Positions 34,936-44,297 of a stretch of 48,365 nucleotides of DNA are shown piece after piece. Made by a program: the position numbers and the translations under genes. Each line of letters opens with the position of its first letter. Position 1 is the first letter of the stretch. This DNA comes from Promethearchaeia archaeon (GTDB taxonomy: Archaea; Asgardarchaeota; Lokiarchaeia; Sigyniarchaeales; SOKP01), in contig JAHQWL010000033.1 in NCBI GenBank assembly GCA_029856155.1, forward strand, positions 1 through 48,365, in the 5' to 3' direction. The notes below the pieces were generated by a model. It did no database searches. It worked only from the letters and a program-made list of their open reading frames with translations, and was not told where the DNA came from.

Positions 34936-35418
34936 TTAAGCAACCTCCGTTTTAAAAGCAGTTCTTTCTGCAATTATTCTTAATTCTTTAATTACATTCT
35001 CATTTGCAGATAATTCTTTTAAGCCTATTTTTTTCCTGTCAGCATTAACTTTAGCACCAGTTTCATACGCAATGCCCGTATTTAAGACTTGTTTTGCTAA
35101 AGCATAAACAGAACTTGGAGCTAAACCTCTCTGATAAGATAACTGTTTCAAGTTCGTAAATACTTCAGCGGGTTCCGCATCTTGAGGGCATACCATGATG
35201 CATTTTTCACAATTACTACACATCCACACATCTTTCAATGTTGTAGATTCTTCTGCTCCATAGAGCTGTGAAATGAAAGCATCTTCAATATTATATCTAC
35301 TGACATTCATAGTGACGGGACAAAATAAAGCACAGGCCGAACATTTAAAACAGACAGCAACTTCAGGGTTTTTTTCTATTATTTCATCCTTATCGTATTT
35401 TATTCTAATTACTTCCAT
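34936..35418 (-). CDS. hdrC: Heterodisulfide reductase subunit C (formate dehydrogenase-linked copy)
   Basis: 160 residues with two [4Fe-4S] motifs, Cys23/26/29/33 (CFKCSACALFC) and Cys67/70/73/77 (CSNCEKCIMVC). It is the first gene of hdrC-hdrB-fdhA and would pass electrons between HdrB and HdrA or FdhA. Divergent from the formate channel gene, sharing a 351-base control region. Confidence 0.92.
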   Translation of the reverse strand: MEVIRIKYDKDEIIEKNPEVAVCFKCSACALFCPVTMNVSRYNIEDAFISQLYGAEESTTLKDVWMCSNCEKCIMVCPQDAEPAEVFTNLKQLSYQRGLAPSSVYALAKQVLNTGIAYETGAKVNADRKKIGLKELSANENVIKELRIIAERTAFKTEVA

Positions 35419-35769
35419 AAAATTTCTACACTTCTTTAATGTGATTTTTTGTTAAAATATTTAATATGTATTCTAATAAGTAATCCAATTTAAGCTATTA
35501 GATTAGACCATTCAGTTAGACAAGTTTATAGGATACTGATAACTTCTAAATTTGAACCAAAAATTTTTTACTGCTAGAATTTTCTATCCTTTCTCTTCAT
35601 GAGAGTTCGGATTTCGAACTATTGAATAATTATCGGTTCGATAATTTTGAATTTTCTAAGAGCCGTTATCAAAATTCTGGTAAAAAAATTTAAAAATAAA
35701 CCATAATTCCTTTTTGCATTCTTTAATAAAAGAATAATTAAAAAAAAAAAAATAAAAAGAGGATAAATT
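35419..35769. promoter_or_regulatory. Divergent control region between hdrC-hdrB-fdhA and formate channel
   Basis: Contains two neighbouring inverted repeats: AGTTCG-GATTT-CGAACT (35604-35620) and AATTATCG-GTT-CGATAATT (35628-35646), plus AATTTTGA (35643-35650) with TCAAAATT (35669-35676), and TGAATAATTA, half of the hydrogenase-side palindrome, at 35623-35632. Such density of dyads points to operator sites for a shared regulator or a leader structure. An ORF on the opposite strand of the channel gene is only a shadow. Confidence 0.5.
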
Positions 35770-36882
35770 ATGTCTTGTATAGATCCTACAATTAATGCTA
35801 TTTCGAATGCGGGATCTGGTAAAACCAAACAATCATTTGCAGTTAACTTACTTACGGGTTGGAATGCAGGAGCGTTCATTGCTATAGGTGCCACACTAGC
35901 AACTATTTCGGCCATAAAAGTAAGTGCGGCTTGGAGTAATTTTATCTTTGCGGCAGTGTTCCCCATTGGTCTTATCGGTATTATCTTTATGGGAGGAGCC
36001 GATCTCTTTACTGGAGATTGCATGATTACCCCTTTAGCATGTTACACGCGAAAGTCAAAAATGAATGAAGTATTTAGAAATTGGTTTTTAGCTCTTGGAG
36101 GAAATCTGATAGGATCCATTTGTTGGGCTTGGATTGTTGCCTTTTCTTTAATATATGGAGGGAGTATAACGGCAGGTGCTGCTACTAAAGCGATCGCTGT
36201 GGCAAATGGAAAAGTTGCATTAGTGGGGCAAGATTTCATTGGTGGATTTTCCGTGATGGTATTTAAAGGTATAATCTGTAATTTATTGGTTAATTTTGCG
36301 ATATATCAAGCCACTAAATCTAATGAAAATCTAATGGCAAAAGTGTTCAACATATGGTTTCCTATAATGGCATTCGTCATGGTTGGATCCGAGCACCTTA
36401 TAGCGAATATGTTCTTCATACCTGTTGGAATCTTCTCAGGAGCTCCGATAACGTGGACTCAGACCTTCATTTCCAATTTTCTACCAGTCTTATTAGGAAA
36501 CATGATTGGGGGATATGTATTCATGGGATTGAATTATTGGTTTACAACTGGAAGCCATGATGTCAACGATCCCGAAGGAACCGTACATTCTGATGCAAAA
36601 CGTATAGGGAGAGCTATTAAAATGTTAGTTCCCTTAATAATCGGTTTTGTAATTTTAGCTTTAGCCTATATCATTGTACCCGCAGGAATCTCCATGATTA
36701 TGGAAATAGGTATTACACCAACTGATGGCTATGCACGTATAGACTTAATGCAACCTGCAAATCTAATGCTAGGTAATGTGATGACAACTGTCATAATTCC
36801 GGTTGTAATTATTGTATATACGATTCTAATAAGTATAGTATTAAGAATAGTGTTCAGAAAAGCCGTAAAACTTAGAAAATAG
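35770..36882 (+). CDS. fdhC: Formate/nitrite transporter family channel
   Basis: 370 residues. The first ~265 are a six-helix FNT channel (MSCIDPT..., FMGGADLFTGDC, GNLIGSICWAWI, VMVFKGIICNLLVNFAI, VGSEHLIANMFFIPVGI), the pentameric family that moves formate, nitrite or hydrosulfide. About 100 further residues are unusual: a hydrophilic stretch (GSHDVNDPEGTVHSDAKR) and two more hydrophobic segments (about 285-308 and 335-362). Position beside fdhA makes formate the likely substrate. ATG at 35770; T-tract at about 36901 ends it. Confidence 0.88.
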   Translation: MSCIDPTINAISNAGSGKTKQSFAVNLLTGWNAGAFIAIGATLATISAIKVSAAWSNFIFAAVFPIGLIGIIFMGGADLFTGDCMITPLACYTRKSKMNEVFRNWFLALGGNLIGSICWAWIVAFSLIYGGSITAGAATKAIAVANGKVALVGQDFIGGFSVMVFKGIICNLLVNFAIYQATKSNENLMAKVFNIWFPIMAFVMVGSEHLIANMFFIPVGIFSGAPITWTQTFISNFLPVLLGNMIGGYVFMGLNYWFTTGSHDVNDPEGTVHSDAKRIGRAIKMLVPLIIGFVILALAYIIVPAGISMIMEIGITPTDGYARIDLMQPANLMLGNVMTTVIIPVVIIVYTILISIVLRIVFRKAVKLRK

Positions 36883-36943
36883 AAAAGAAATACTACAACA
36901 TTTTTTTTTATTATTATCTTAAAAATTAAATATAGGATGCATT

Positions 36944-37396
36944 ATGTCGCAAGAAACAAAAGATAGGAAACAAGCTTTTAAAAAGATATCTATGATTTTA
37001 ATAATTTTACTTGCAATCTTTATTATTCTCTCCGTTATCCTAGGTCTGATTTTTCCATTAGAAAAGGTCACCGCATTAATTATAACTTGCACAATAATTA
37101 TTGGGGTTATAGTTATTGGATACTTGTATTACGGTCTTTTTAGGTTTGAGATTGTAAAGGCAACATCTGTAAACAAAATTATTGAAAAAAATTATAGAAT
37201 TATCTTTATTTTGATAACAATTTTGACGTTAGTCGGTACAGGTTGTTTTTTTCTGGACTTATATCTAGTCGCAGGTGATATGACCCTACTTACTTGGGGA
37301 AGTTTTATATTAGGATTCATGGCTTTAATAATTTTAGGAATAGTAGCTGTTATCGGATTCTTTAAAATAGCGGAGGAAATAAAAGCGCAATTGTAA
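36944..37396 (+). CDS. Four-helix membrane protein of unknown function
   Basis: 150 residues, no recognised family. Hydrophobic segments at about 17-39, 43-67, 88-110 and 114-140, with a charged N-terminus (MSQETKDRKQAFKK). It follows the formate channel on the same strand after 61 bases and ends at a 12-T run (37397-37408). Link with formate transport is suggested only by position. Confidence 0.6.
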   Translation: MSQETKDRKQAFKKISMILIILLAIFIILSVILGLIFPLEKVTALIITCTIIIGVIVIGYLYYGLFRFEIVKATSVNKIIEKNYRIIFILITILTLVGTGCFFLDLYLVAGDMTLLTWGSFILGFMALIILGIVAVIGFFKIAEEIKAQL

Positions 37397-37408
37397 TTTT
37401 TTTTTTTT
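37397..37408 (+). terminator. 12-T terminator
   Basis: Run of 12 T right after the TAA of the four-helix membrane protein gene; a typical archaeal intrinsic stop. Confidence 0.65.
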
Positions 37409-37513
37409 AACATTATCTTTTTAAATATTTTTTATTTTATCTATCTAAAATTATTGTTTTTAATACAACCACTGGGATTAATTAAGAGTTATTTATTTAT
37501 TTAAACAACATAA

Positions 37514-38392
37514 ATGATTATAATGATGGAAAATATTAAAACTCGAAATGCCATTGTTCAACAATCGATAAAAGAATATCAGGTTCTTTTTAGATATCGC
37601 CCTGAGGATTATGGTTATTGGAATGAAAAAAGTGAAAAAGGTTTAACTCACTGTTATATTAAAGACGATGGGGAATTAATACCTTGGGTGGGGGAAAATA
37701 TTTTAAAATCCTTTAATGAGGTCACATTAAACATTAAAGATGATACTTTTGACTCAAAATTTAAGAAAATGAGAGTTGCAAAGCGCGCTCCAAATTATTG
37801 GAGATTTTATTATACCACTGAACGAATAGTTGCAACCATTCCTTATGGAAAAACCTTAAAGATAGGAGATGCCGCCGAATTGTTTAAAAACACGTTAAAG
37901 CGACAACTTCACAAAAATCAGTATATTGTCACTCACTTACCTCATTCCATGCTCGCTGGGATTGTATTAAGGTTACAAGTGGGAAAATCGAAATGCAAAC
38001 ATATCGCTTTCGTGTATAAAAATAAATTAGTATCTCAAGATAGAATAGTCAATTATACATTGTATTTTTTTGAATATGGGGACTCAATTCAATCAGAAAA
38101 ATTTTGTTTAAAAGTTAAAAATTTAGCATGTAATCTCCAACTAAAATTACTTCCAATAGCTAAAGAAAATAAGTTAATTTCTAACACTGATATGGAACTT
38201 ATTCGATCCGAGGTATCTAAAAACTTAAAAAACAATAAGTTTGAAATAAGCTCAAGTAGAGAAAAATTTAGAGATTTTACGATAAAAACATTGTATGTTG
38301 GGGGAATCCCAAATCCAATTTTTCCTAGATCAAGCAGTAATATACCCTCCTTTCAAAGTGTTTATCGAGATAAATATCATCGTTATTCTTAA
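37514..38392 (+). CDS. Protein of unknown function (292 aa)
   Basis: Not recognised. Soluble, mixed alpha/beta, basic, with W, Y and F in N-terminal half (PEDYGYWNEKSEKGLTHCYI, APNYWRFYYTTERIVATIPY). Start may be the ATG at 37514 or one of the in-frame ATGs just after it (37523 or 37526). Codon use like the neighbours. It stands alone between the formate genes and hypE. Confidence 0.55.
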   Translation: MIIMMENIKTRNAIVQQSIKEYQVLFRYRPEDYGYWNEKSEKGLTHCYIKDDGELIPWVGENILKSFNEVTLNIKDDTFDSKFKKMRVAKRAPNYWRFYYTTERIVATIPYGKTLKIGDAAELFKNTLKRQLHKNQYIVTHLPHSMLAGIVLRLQVGKSKCKHIAFVYKNKLVSQDRIVNYTLYFFEYGDSIQSEKFCLKVKNLACNLQLKLLPIAKENKLISNTDMELIRSEVSKNLKNNKFEISSSREKFRDFTIKTLYVGGIPNPIFPRSSSNIPSFQSVYRDKYHRYS

Positions 38393-38770
38393 ACCATTAT
38401 TGTTAAATCATATTATTTGATTCACCTGAACTATAGGTTTGTTCATTGCTTCTAATAACTAATAAATTATAACTCAAATTTATTTAATTAGATTAACTCA
38501 TTAAGCAAAATGTGAAAAAATCTTTATTTATTATTCTCTCTAATTAAATGTGGAGATCTTATCAATTATCCTGTAAAGTTATAGGAAAAAGTTGCTAGCT
38601 GGAATTTAATTGCAACAAAAGAAAGGATAAAATCTTCCTATTTTTTCATTTTTTATTAATATTTCAATTATAGAATTTAATTTTAATCATTAATCTTGAA
38701 AACAATGCATAATGTTTGAAATTAAAACAAAAACATAAATTCTTATAATATTTGAATCCTATTTCTCCTT
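38393..38770. other. Intergenic region, nothing recognised
   Basis: 378 AT-rich bases before hypE, no ORF above about 20 codons in a convincing frame, no repeat and no RNA fold seen. It must contain the hypE-hypD promoter. Confidence 0.4.
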
Positions 38771-39823
38771 ATGAGTATGAAGAAAGTGAGTTCGAGTGTT
38801 ATTCGATTAGCACATGGAGCTGGAGGGGTATTACAAGAAGAACTGATTAATTTCATTACGCGTAACATTACTTATAAGAAGATAGGTAAAGGAATCGGAG
38901 TAGAAGAATTGGATGATGGTGCTACCATTCCTTTAGAAGATTATGATCAAGAAATTGTAGTTACTGCTGATGGGCATACTATTTATCCTCTATTTTTTCC
39001 CGGAGGAGACTTAGGAACATTAAGTGTTTGTGGAACTGTTAATGATCTGATAATGATGGGTGCTGAACCCTTAGCTTTGACATCGATGGTAATCATAGAA
39101 GAAGGATTCAAATTTAGTCAATTGGAAAGAATAGTTAATTCAATGAATTTAATGGCAAAAGAGGCTAATATTGCGATAATTGCGGGGGATACTAAAGTAA
39201 TGCCGAGGGGAACATTAAATGAGTTAATTATTGCGACAACTGGCATTGGAATTAAGGATAAAAACATAAAAGTTTTAGACAACAACATTAGAACTGGAGA
39301 TCATATCATCCTAACTGGAAGTATTGGAGATCATGGGACAGCATTAATCGCTTCACGAGAAGGATTGAATATATCTACTGATTTGAAATCAGATGTCTCA
39401 CTACTACTCGAAATCTATAATGTATTGAAGTCTGATATTAGTAATAATTATATCCATGCAATGAAGGATCCCACACGCGGAGGAATAGCTGCTGCTTTGA
39501 ATAATTGGGCAGTAAAATCAAATATTAGTATTTGGATTGATGAAGAAAAAATCCCGATTAAAAAACAAGTTGAAGCAATATGCGATATGTTAGGTTTAGA
39601 TCCTTACAACATTGCAAGTGAAGGAAGAGCTCTCTTGGCAGTAGATCCAAATCATTCTGAAAGTATCTTAGAGAAAATAAAGGCAACCCAGATTGGCAAA
39701 GAAGCGGAAATAATTGGTGAAGTAAGAGCTGAAAATCCTAAACGAGTGTTCTTAAAAACAATTGTTGGTGGTACTCGATTTGTAGATATGCCACTAGGAG
39801 AACCAATCCCCAGAATTTGTTAA
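38771..39823 (+). CDS. hypE: Hydrogenase maturation protein HypE
   Basis: 350 residues. HypE dehydrates its carbamoylated C-terminal cysteine to a thiocyanate and gives the cyanide to iron on HypC-HypD. The PurM-like fold is visible (AHGAGG near the N-terminus, FFPGGDLGTLSVCGTVNDL, AGDTKVM, MKDPTRGGIAAALNNWA) and the protein ends in the obligatory PRIC. hypD starts 11 bases later; both are one transcript. Confidence 0.95.
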   Translation: MSMKKVSSSVIRLAHGAGGVLQEELINFITRNITYKKIGKGIGVEELDDGATIPLEDYDQEIVVTADGHTIYPLFFPGGDLGTLSVCGTVNDLIMMGAEPLALTSMVIIEEGFKFSQLERIVNSMNLMAKEANIAIIAGDTKVMPRGTLNELIIATTGIGIKDKNIKVLDNNIRTGDHIILTGSIGDHGTALIASREGLNISTDLKSDVSLLLEIYNVLKSDISNNYIHAMKDPTRGGIAAALNNWAVKSNISIWIDEEKIPIKKQVEAICDMLGLDPYNIASEGRALLAVDPNHSESILEKIKATQIGKEAEIIGEVRAENPKRVFLKTIVGGTRFVDMPLGEPIPRIC

Positions 39824-39834
39824 TAGGTGAAAAT

Positions 39835-40929
39835 ATGGATATTCCCGGTTTGGATGTTTTAAGAAACAAAGAATTTACCAATAAAATTATTAAGTCAATT
39901 ATTAAAACTTTTAAAGAAATAGGTAAACCAGTTAAATTGATGCATGTTTGTGGAACTCATGAACATACAATTTCTAAATATGGATTAAGAACTCTATTAC
40001 CTAAAGAAATTGAAATATTATCGGGTCCAGGATGCCCAGTATGTGTATGTCCTGCTGCTGATATTGATAAAGCGATTGAGCTTGGAAAACGAAATGATAC
40101 GATAATAACAACTTTTGGAGATATGATCAGAGTTCCTGCTACAAATATCTCTCTTGCTGAACTTAAAGCAAGAGGTTCTGATGTACGTATTATATATGGG
40201 CCAAATGATGCTGTTAAAATAGCTAAGGAAAATCCAGATAAAGAGGTGATATTTTTTGCAATAGGATTTGAAACAACAGTCCCATTAATAGGATACGAAT
40301 TACAATCTGGGCCGCCTTCAAATTTTTCAGTAATATGTGCTCATAAGTTAATACCGGCGGCTTTAGAACTTTTAATGAGTCAATCTCAATTAAAAATTGA
40401 TGGTTTTATTTCCCCTGGGCACGTATCAACCATAATAGGTTTAAAACCATATGAAATATTTTCTCAGGGCTATCACATTCCTAATGTCATTACGGGATTT
40501 GAGCCAAATGATGTATTACTCTCAATCCTAATGCTTTTGAAGCAGGTGAGAGATAAAAAATATGATACTTTAAATGAATACTCTAGAGTTGTGAAACCCG
40601 AAGGGAATATAATCGCTCAAAAGATAATAGAAGATGTGTTTGAACCTGTCTCATCTCCATGGAGAGGTATCGGGAGAGTTAATGATGGTGGATTGATTAT
40701 TAGAGAGGAATACAGCCAATTTGACGCTGACCAAAAGTATAATATAAAAATCTCAAAATCTCAAGATATTCCTCCTGGCTGTTCTTGTCATCTTGTTATG
40801 GTTGGAAAATTATATCCTTATGAGTGTAAATTGTTTAGGAAAGAATGCACTCCAATTAATCCGATTGGACCATGTATGGTTTCAATGGAAGGAACTTGTA
40901 GTATTTATTACAAATTTCATGAAAGATAA
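39835..40929 (+). CDS. hypD: Hydrogenase maturation protein HypD
   Basis: 364 residues from ATG 39835, preceded by GGTGA; an upstream TTG at 39817 overlaps hypE and is less likely. HypD is the Fe-S scaffold where Fe(CN)2CO is put together with HypC. Key residues: Cys39 in HVCGTHEHTI and Cys67, Cys70, Cys72 in GPGCPVCVC; the C-terminal cysteines for the [4Fe-4S] cluster lie in PPGCSCHLVM, CKLFRKECTP and GPCMVSMEGTCSIYY. Confidence 0.95.
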   Translation: MDIPGLDVLRNKEFTNKIIKSIIKTFKEIGKPVKLMHVCGTHEHTISKYGLRTLLPKEIEILSGPGCPVCVCPAADIDKAIELGKRNDTIITTFGDMIRVPATNISLAELKARGSDVRIIYGPNDAVKIAKENPDKEVIFFAIGFETTVPLIGYELQSGPPSNFSVICAHKLIPAALELLMSQSQLKIDGFISPGHVSTIIGLKPYEIFSQGYHIPNVITGFEPNDVLLSILMLLKQVRDKKYDTLNEYSRVVKPEGNIIAQKIIEDVFEPVSSPWRGIGRVNDGGLIIREEYSQFDADQKYNIKISKSQDIPPGCSCHLVMVGKLYPYECKLFRKECTPINPIGPCMVSMEGTCSIYYKFHER

Positions 40930-41113
40930 TAATAGTCTTGTAGAAGAATGTCAAAAACAACAAAACTATATTTTAAATTAGAGATGAAAAATCTTAAACT
41001 GAACATGGAAAACATGATTAATATTTGTCAGTTCCCCACGAATCTATAGCAGGAAAATTACATCGATATCCTTTTCTATAATTTTTATTAAAATATGTTT
41101 TTACATACATTCC

Positions 41114-41389
41114 TCATATTTTTTTATCGAGATCTACCCGAGTTAGTCCTTGGGATTTAGAATTTGAAGAAAAATTTTCAGTGTTATAATCGAGACTACA
41201 TTTCCAAAAATAAGGTTTTTTTTTAAGGTATAAAGATCTATCTTCTACATACTCTTGCATCCAAGGTACAAGATAAATATCATCTTTCCCTTCAAAATAA
41301 TTAATCAGATATTTTAGTCCAGATTCAAAAATTCCTTCACTTGCTGCCCAATATCCCCCCAATAACTTACGAGCACAATTAAAATACAC
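41114..41389 (-). CDS. Doubtful small ORF (91 aa)
   Basis: Reads from a GTG codon on the minus strand, between hypD and hypF, as YFNCARKLLGGYWAASEGIF and on to a W- and Y-rich, protein-like sequence (YLVPWMQEYVEDRSLYL). No family recognised. Start is weak. It may be a real orphan gene or a broken piece of a longer one. Confidence 0.35.
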   Translation of the reverse strand: MYFNCARKLLGGYWAASEGIFESGLKYLINYFEGKDDIYLVPWMQEYVEDRSLYLKKKPYFWKCSLDYNTENFSSNSKSQGLTRVDLDKKI

Positions 41390-41540
41390 CCTTTTAAATC
41401 TCTTACTGTTGGCTATTTATAGTCATTTCTAAAACAAAAGCATAATTTAATAATATTTAACATAATAAAATATTAGTTTTTTTAGTGATTATTTAATTAA
41501 TTAAATTTGAAAAAGAAATAGAAAACTTGAAGGCAATTAT

Positions 41541-43937
41541 TTGAAAAGTTTTAAAACTATAGAAATTAGGATTACTGGAATTGTTCAAGGAGTAGGTTTT
41601 AGGCCATTTTTATATAATCTAGCACATAATCTAAATCTTAAAGGCTATATATTAAATCAAGGAAATGCTGGAGTAAGATTGATTTTACAAGGGAATTCTC
41701 AAAATATTAAAAAATTTTTAAAAAATATTGATATAGAGAAACCAAAAATTTCTTTCATTGAAGAGATTAAGACTAATTATTTAGATTTTCAAAAAGAATT
41801 TAATAAATTAGAGATAAGGAAAAGTGAAAAAGGACGCGGAGTTAGTCTAACTCTTCCACCAGATATAGCAATCTGTAATGAATGCCTAAAAGATATGAAT
41901 GATCCTCAAAAAAGGAAATATTATCAATATCCTTTTACCGCATGTGCCGTATGTGGTCCTAGATATACTACTGTAACTGAATTACCTTATGATAGAGAAA
42001 GAAGTACAATGATTAAATTTCCTTTCTGCAAGAAAGCTGACCCTGAATCCTGTATTCAAGAATATTCAGATTTTAAGAATCGAAGGTTTCATGCTCAAAC
42101 ATTTGCGTGCTCAGTTTGTGGACCTAATTATACATTATATAACAAACAAGGAGAAATAGTTAATGATGAGTCTTTAGATTCAATTTTAAAAGAAACAGCC
42201 AAGATGATTAATGAAGGAGAAATAATTGCTGTAAAAGGTATTGGAGGTACTCATCTCGTTTGTTTAGCAAATGATAACACCATCCTAAAACTTCGTGAAA
42301 GAAAAGGAGAAAGAAAATATAAGCCTTTTGCTATAATGATTCCTAATTTAAAAATGATTGAAAATGATATAATAATTTCAACTAAGGAAAAGGAATTAAT
42401 AACTTCGTTTCGAAGGCCTATAGTTCTTTTAGAAAGAAAAGAATTAATTGATAAATCATTAATTAGTGAAAAAGTAGCTCCTGGGTTAAATAATGTAGGA
42501 ATATTACTTCCATATTCGGGTATCCATCATTTGCTATTCCAATATATTGGTGAAAAACCTTTAATATATACAAGTGGGAATAAATCCTATATGCCTATGT
42601 CTATTGATAATAAAGACATATTCAGCCAACTTAAAGATTTAGCAGAATTATTTCTTCTTCATAATAGACCAATTTATCAAAGAGCTGATGATAGTGTTTT
42701 AAGAATTCATAACAATAAAGTGAAATTAATTAGAAGATCGAGAGGATATGTTCCAGAATATTTACCATTACCATTTGAAGTAGAAATACCTAGTGCTTTA
42801 GCTATGGGCCCCGAATTATCAGTCACAGGAGCAGTTTTAAGGAGAAATCGAATATTTCCTACTCAACATATCGGAAATGTTACTCATTTAGAAACGTACA
42901 ATTTTCTTAAGGATGCTCTTTTTCATATGAAAAATCTTTTGCAAGTGAAAGATTCTGAATTAAAATTTATTGTTTGTGATGCCCATCCAGCTTTTATAAC
43001 AACAAAATTAGGGAATGAAATAGCGAATCAATTTAATATTCCTCTATATTCAGTGCAACATCACTACGCTCATATTTTAGGTCTTATGGCAGAGAATAAA
43101 ATCGGACCGGATGAAAAAATAATGGGTATAAGTACTGATGGTGTTGGTTATGGAGATGATGGTAATATTTGGGGTGGAGAAATTTTGCTAAGTTCTTATA
43201 ATGATTATGAGCGGCTTGGTTTTTTAGAATATCAACCAATGATTGGAGGAGATCGTTGTACAAAATATCCTGCTCGGATGGTTGCTTCTATTATCCTTAA
43301 TACTTTAGGTATAGATGATTCTGTAAAAATTTTCAAACATATTGGTTTAGAAAATGATTTAGAATATAAAGAGAATGAATTGAAAACATTAATTTCTCAA
43401 TTTAGCAATGCAAATCAAAATTTTCCATCCGAGAATATACCTTTATCCAGTTCAACTGGTAGAATATTTGATGCCGTTTCTTATCTTTTAGGAGCCGCAA
43501 ATATTAAAACATATAGAGGAGAACCTGCTATGAGACTTGAAGGTTTAGCCTCAAAAGGCAATCCTAATAATATAGATTTAGAAATCAAATATTCTAGAAA
43601 AAATGGAATACGTGTAATAGATACTTCAAAGATAATAACTGATATTTTAAAATTATCAGAAAAACCGACTTCGATAAAAGAAGATATAGCTGCTGCTTTT
43701 CAAGTTGAATTTGGAAAGTCTTTTGCTAATGTAGCTATTGAATGCGCTAGAGAATATAATATAGAGAAGATAGGATTATCTGGAGGTGTTGCTTACAATT
43801 ACTCATTTTCGAAAGCTTTAAAGGATGAAATTATTAAAAATGGTTTCATTTTTTTAGAAAATAATCACATTGCTCCAGGAGATGCAGGAATTAGCACGGG
43901 GCAGTTAGTTGGAGGAATTTTCAAACATGGATTTTAA
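41541..43937 (+). CDS. hypF: Carbamoyltransferase HypF
   Basis: 798 residues, complete four-part protein: acylphosphatase domain (RITGIVQGVGFRPFLYN), two zinc-finger motifs (CNEC...CAVC and FPFC...CSVC), YrdC-like domain (ERKGERKYKPFAIM) and Kae1-like carbamoyltransferase domain (CDAHPAF, VQHHYAHILGLMAE, GLSGGVAYN). It makes the carbamoyl group for cyanide ligands, carbamoylating HypE. The second zinc finger has seven residues between its first two cysteines (CKKADPESC) instead of two. Starts at TTG 41541; no in-frame ATG is better placed. Confidence 0.93.
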   Translation: MKSFKTIEIRITGIVQGVGFRPFLYNLAHNLNLKGYILNQGNAGVRLILQGNSQNIKKFLKNIDIEKPKISFIEEIKTNYLDFQKEFNKLEIRKSEKGRGVSLTLPPDIAICNECLKDMNDPQKRKYYQYPFTACAVCGPRYTTVTELPYDRERSTMIKFPFCKKADPESCIQEYSDFKNRRFHAQTFACSVCGPNYTLYNKQGEIVNDESLDSILKETAKMINEGEIIAVKGIGGTHLVCLANDNTILKLRERKGERKYKPFAIMIPNLKMIENDIIISTKEKELITSFRRPIVLLERKELIDKSLISEKVAPGLNNVGILLPYSGIHHLLFQYIGEKPLIYTSGNKSYMPMSIDNKDIFSQLKDLAELFLLHNRPIYQRADDSVLRIHNNKVKLIRRSRGYVPEYLPLPFEVEIPSALAMGPELSVTGAVLRRNRIFPTQHIGNVTHLETYNFLKDALFHMKNLLQVKDSELKFIVCDAHPAFITTKLGNEIANQFNIPLYSVQHHYAHILGLMAENKIGPDEKIMGISTDGVGYGDDGNIWGGEILLSSYNDYERLGFLEYQPMIGGDRCTKYPARMVASIILNTLGIDDSVKIFKHIGLENDLEYKENELKTLISQFSNANQNFPSENIPLSSSTGRIFDAVSYLLGAANIKTYRGEPAMRLEGLASKGNPNNIDLEIKYSRKNGIRVIDTSKIITDILKLSEKPTSIKEDIAAAFQVEFGKSFANVAIECAREYNIEKIGLSGGVAYNYSFSKALKDEIIKNGFIFLENNHIAPGDAGISTGQLVGGIFKHGF

Positions 43938-43994
43938 GATATACCTTTATAATTCTTTATCTCATAATATTTAGTAAAAAAAAAGGTAATCTTA

Positions 43995-44150
43995 ATGAAA
44001 TGTAAAATACTTGAAACTCCAATTAGAACTAAAAAAGCAGAACCAATAATTAATGAACGTTTAGCAGGGAATAGTCATCTAAATATTAAATTTATTCAAG
44101 AACTAGTAGTAGGAAATATGTTAAGAATAAGATACTACTATAAAGATTAG
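43995..44150 (+). CDS. Possible small protein (51 aa)
   Basis: ORF below usual length limits: MKCKILETPIRTKKAEPIIN, then a basic beta-like C-terminus (FIQELVVGNMLRIRYYYKD). AAAGGT lies 9-12 bases before the ATG. It follows hypF at 57 bases on the same strand. No family recognised. A poly-T tract (44188-44195) comes soon after. Could be a genuine small gene. Confidence 0.35.
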   Translation: MKCKILETPIRTKKAEPIINERLAGNSHLNIKFIQELVVGNMLRIRYYYKD

Positions 44151-44297
44151 TGAAGATAGCAAAGAAATCTAACTCAAATCAATCTTATTTTTTTTATAAT
44201 TAAAAAGTGTAGTTTTTTTGACTTTTTATTCAAATCATAATAGATTAACAATTTGATTTAATAATATTTTTCCATTTAAATTAATTGTGAAGGTATA

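Noticed and set aside
35619..36023. 134-residue minus-strand ORF across the formate channel start
   Set aside because: It is the opposite-strand shadow of the channel gene and has no own features.
39817..39834. TTG at 39817 as start of HypD
   Set aside because: It overlaps hypE, and ATG 39835 has GGTGA in front and matches the family N-terminus.
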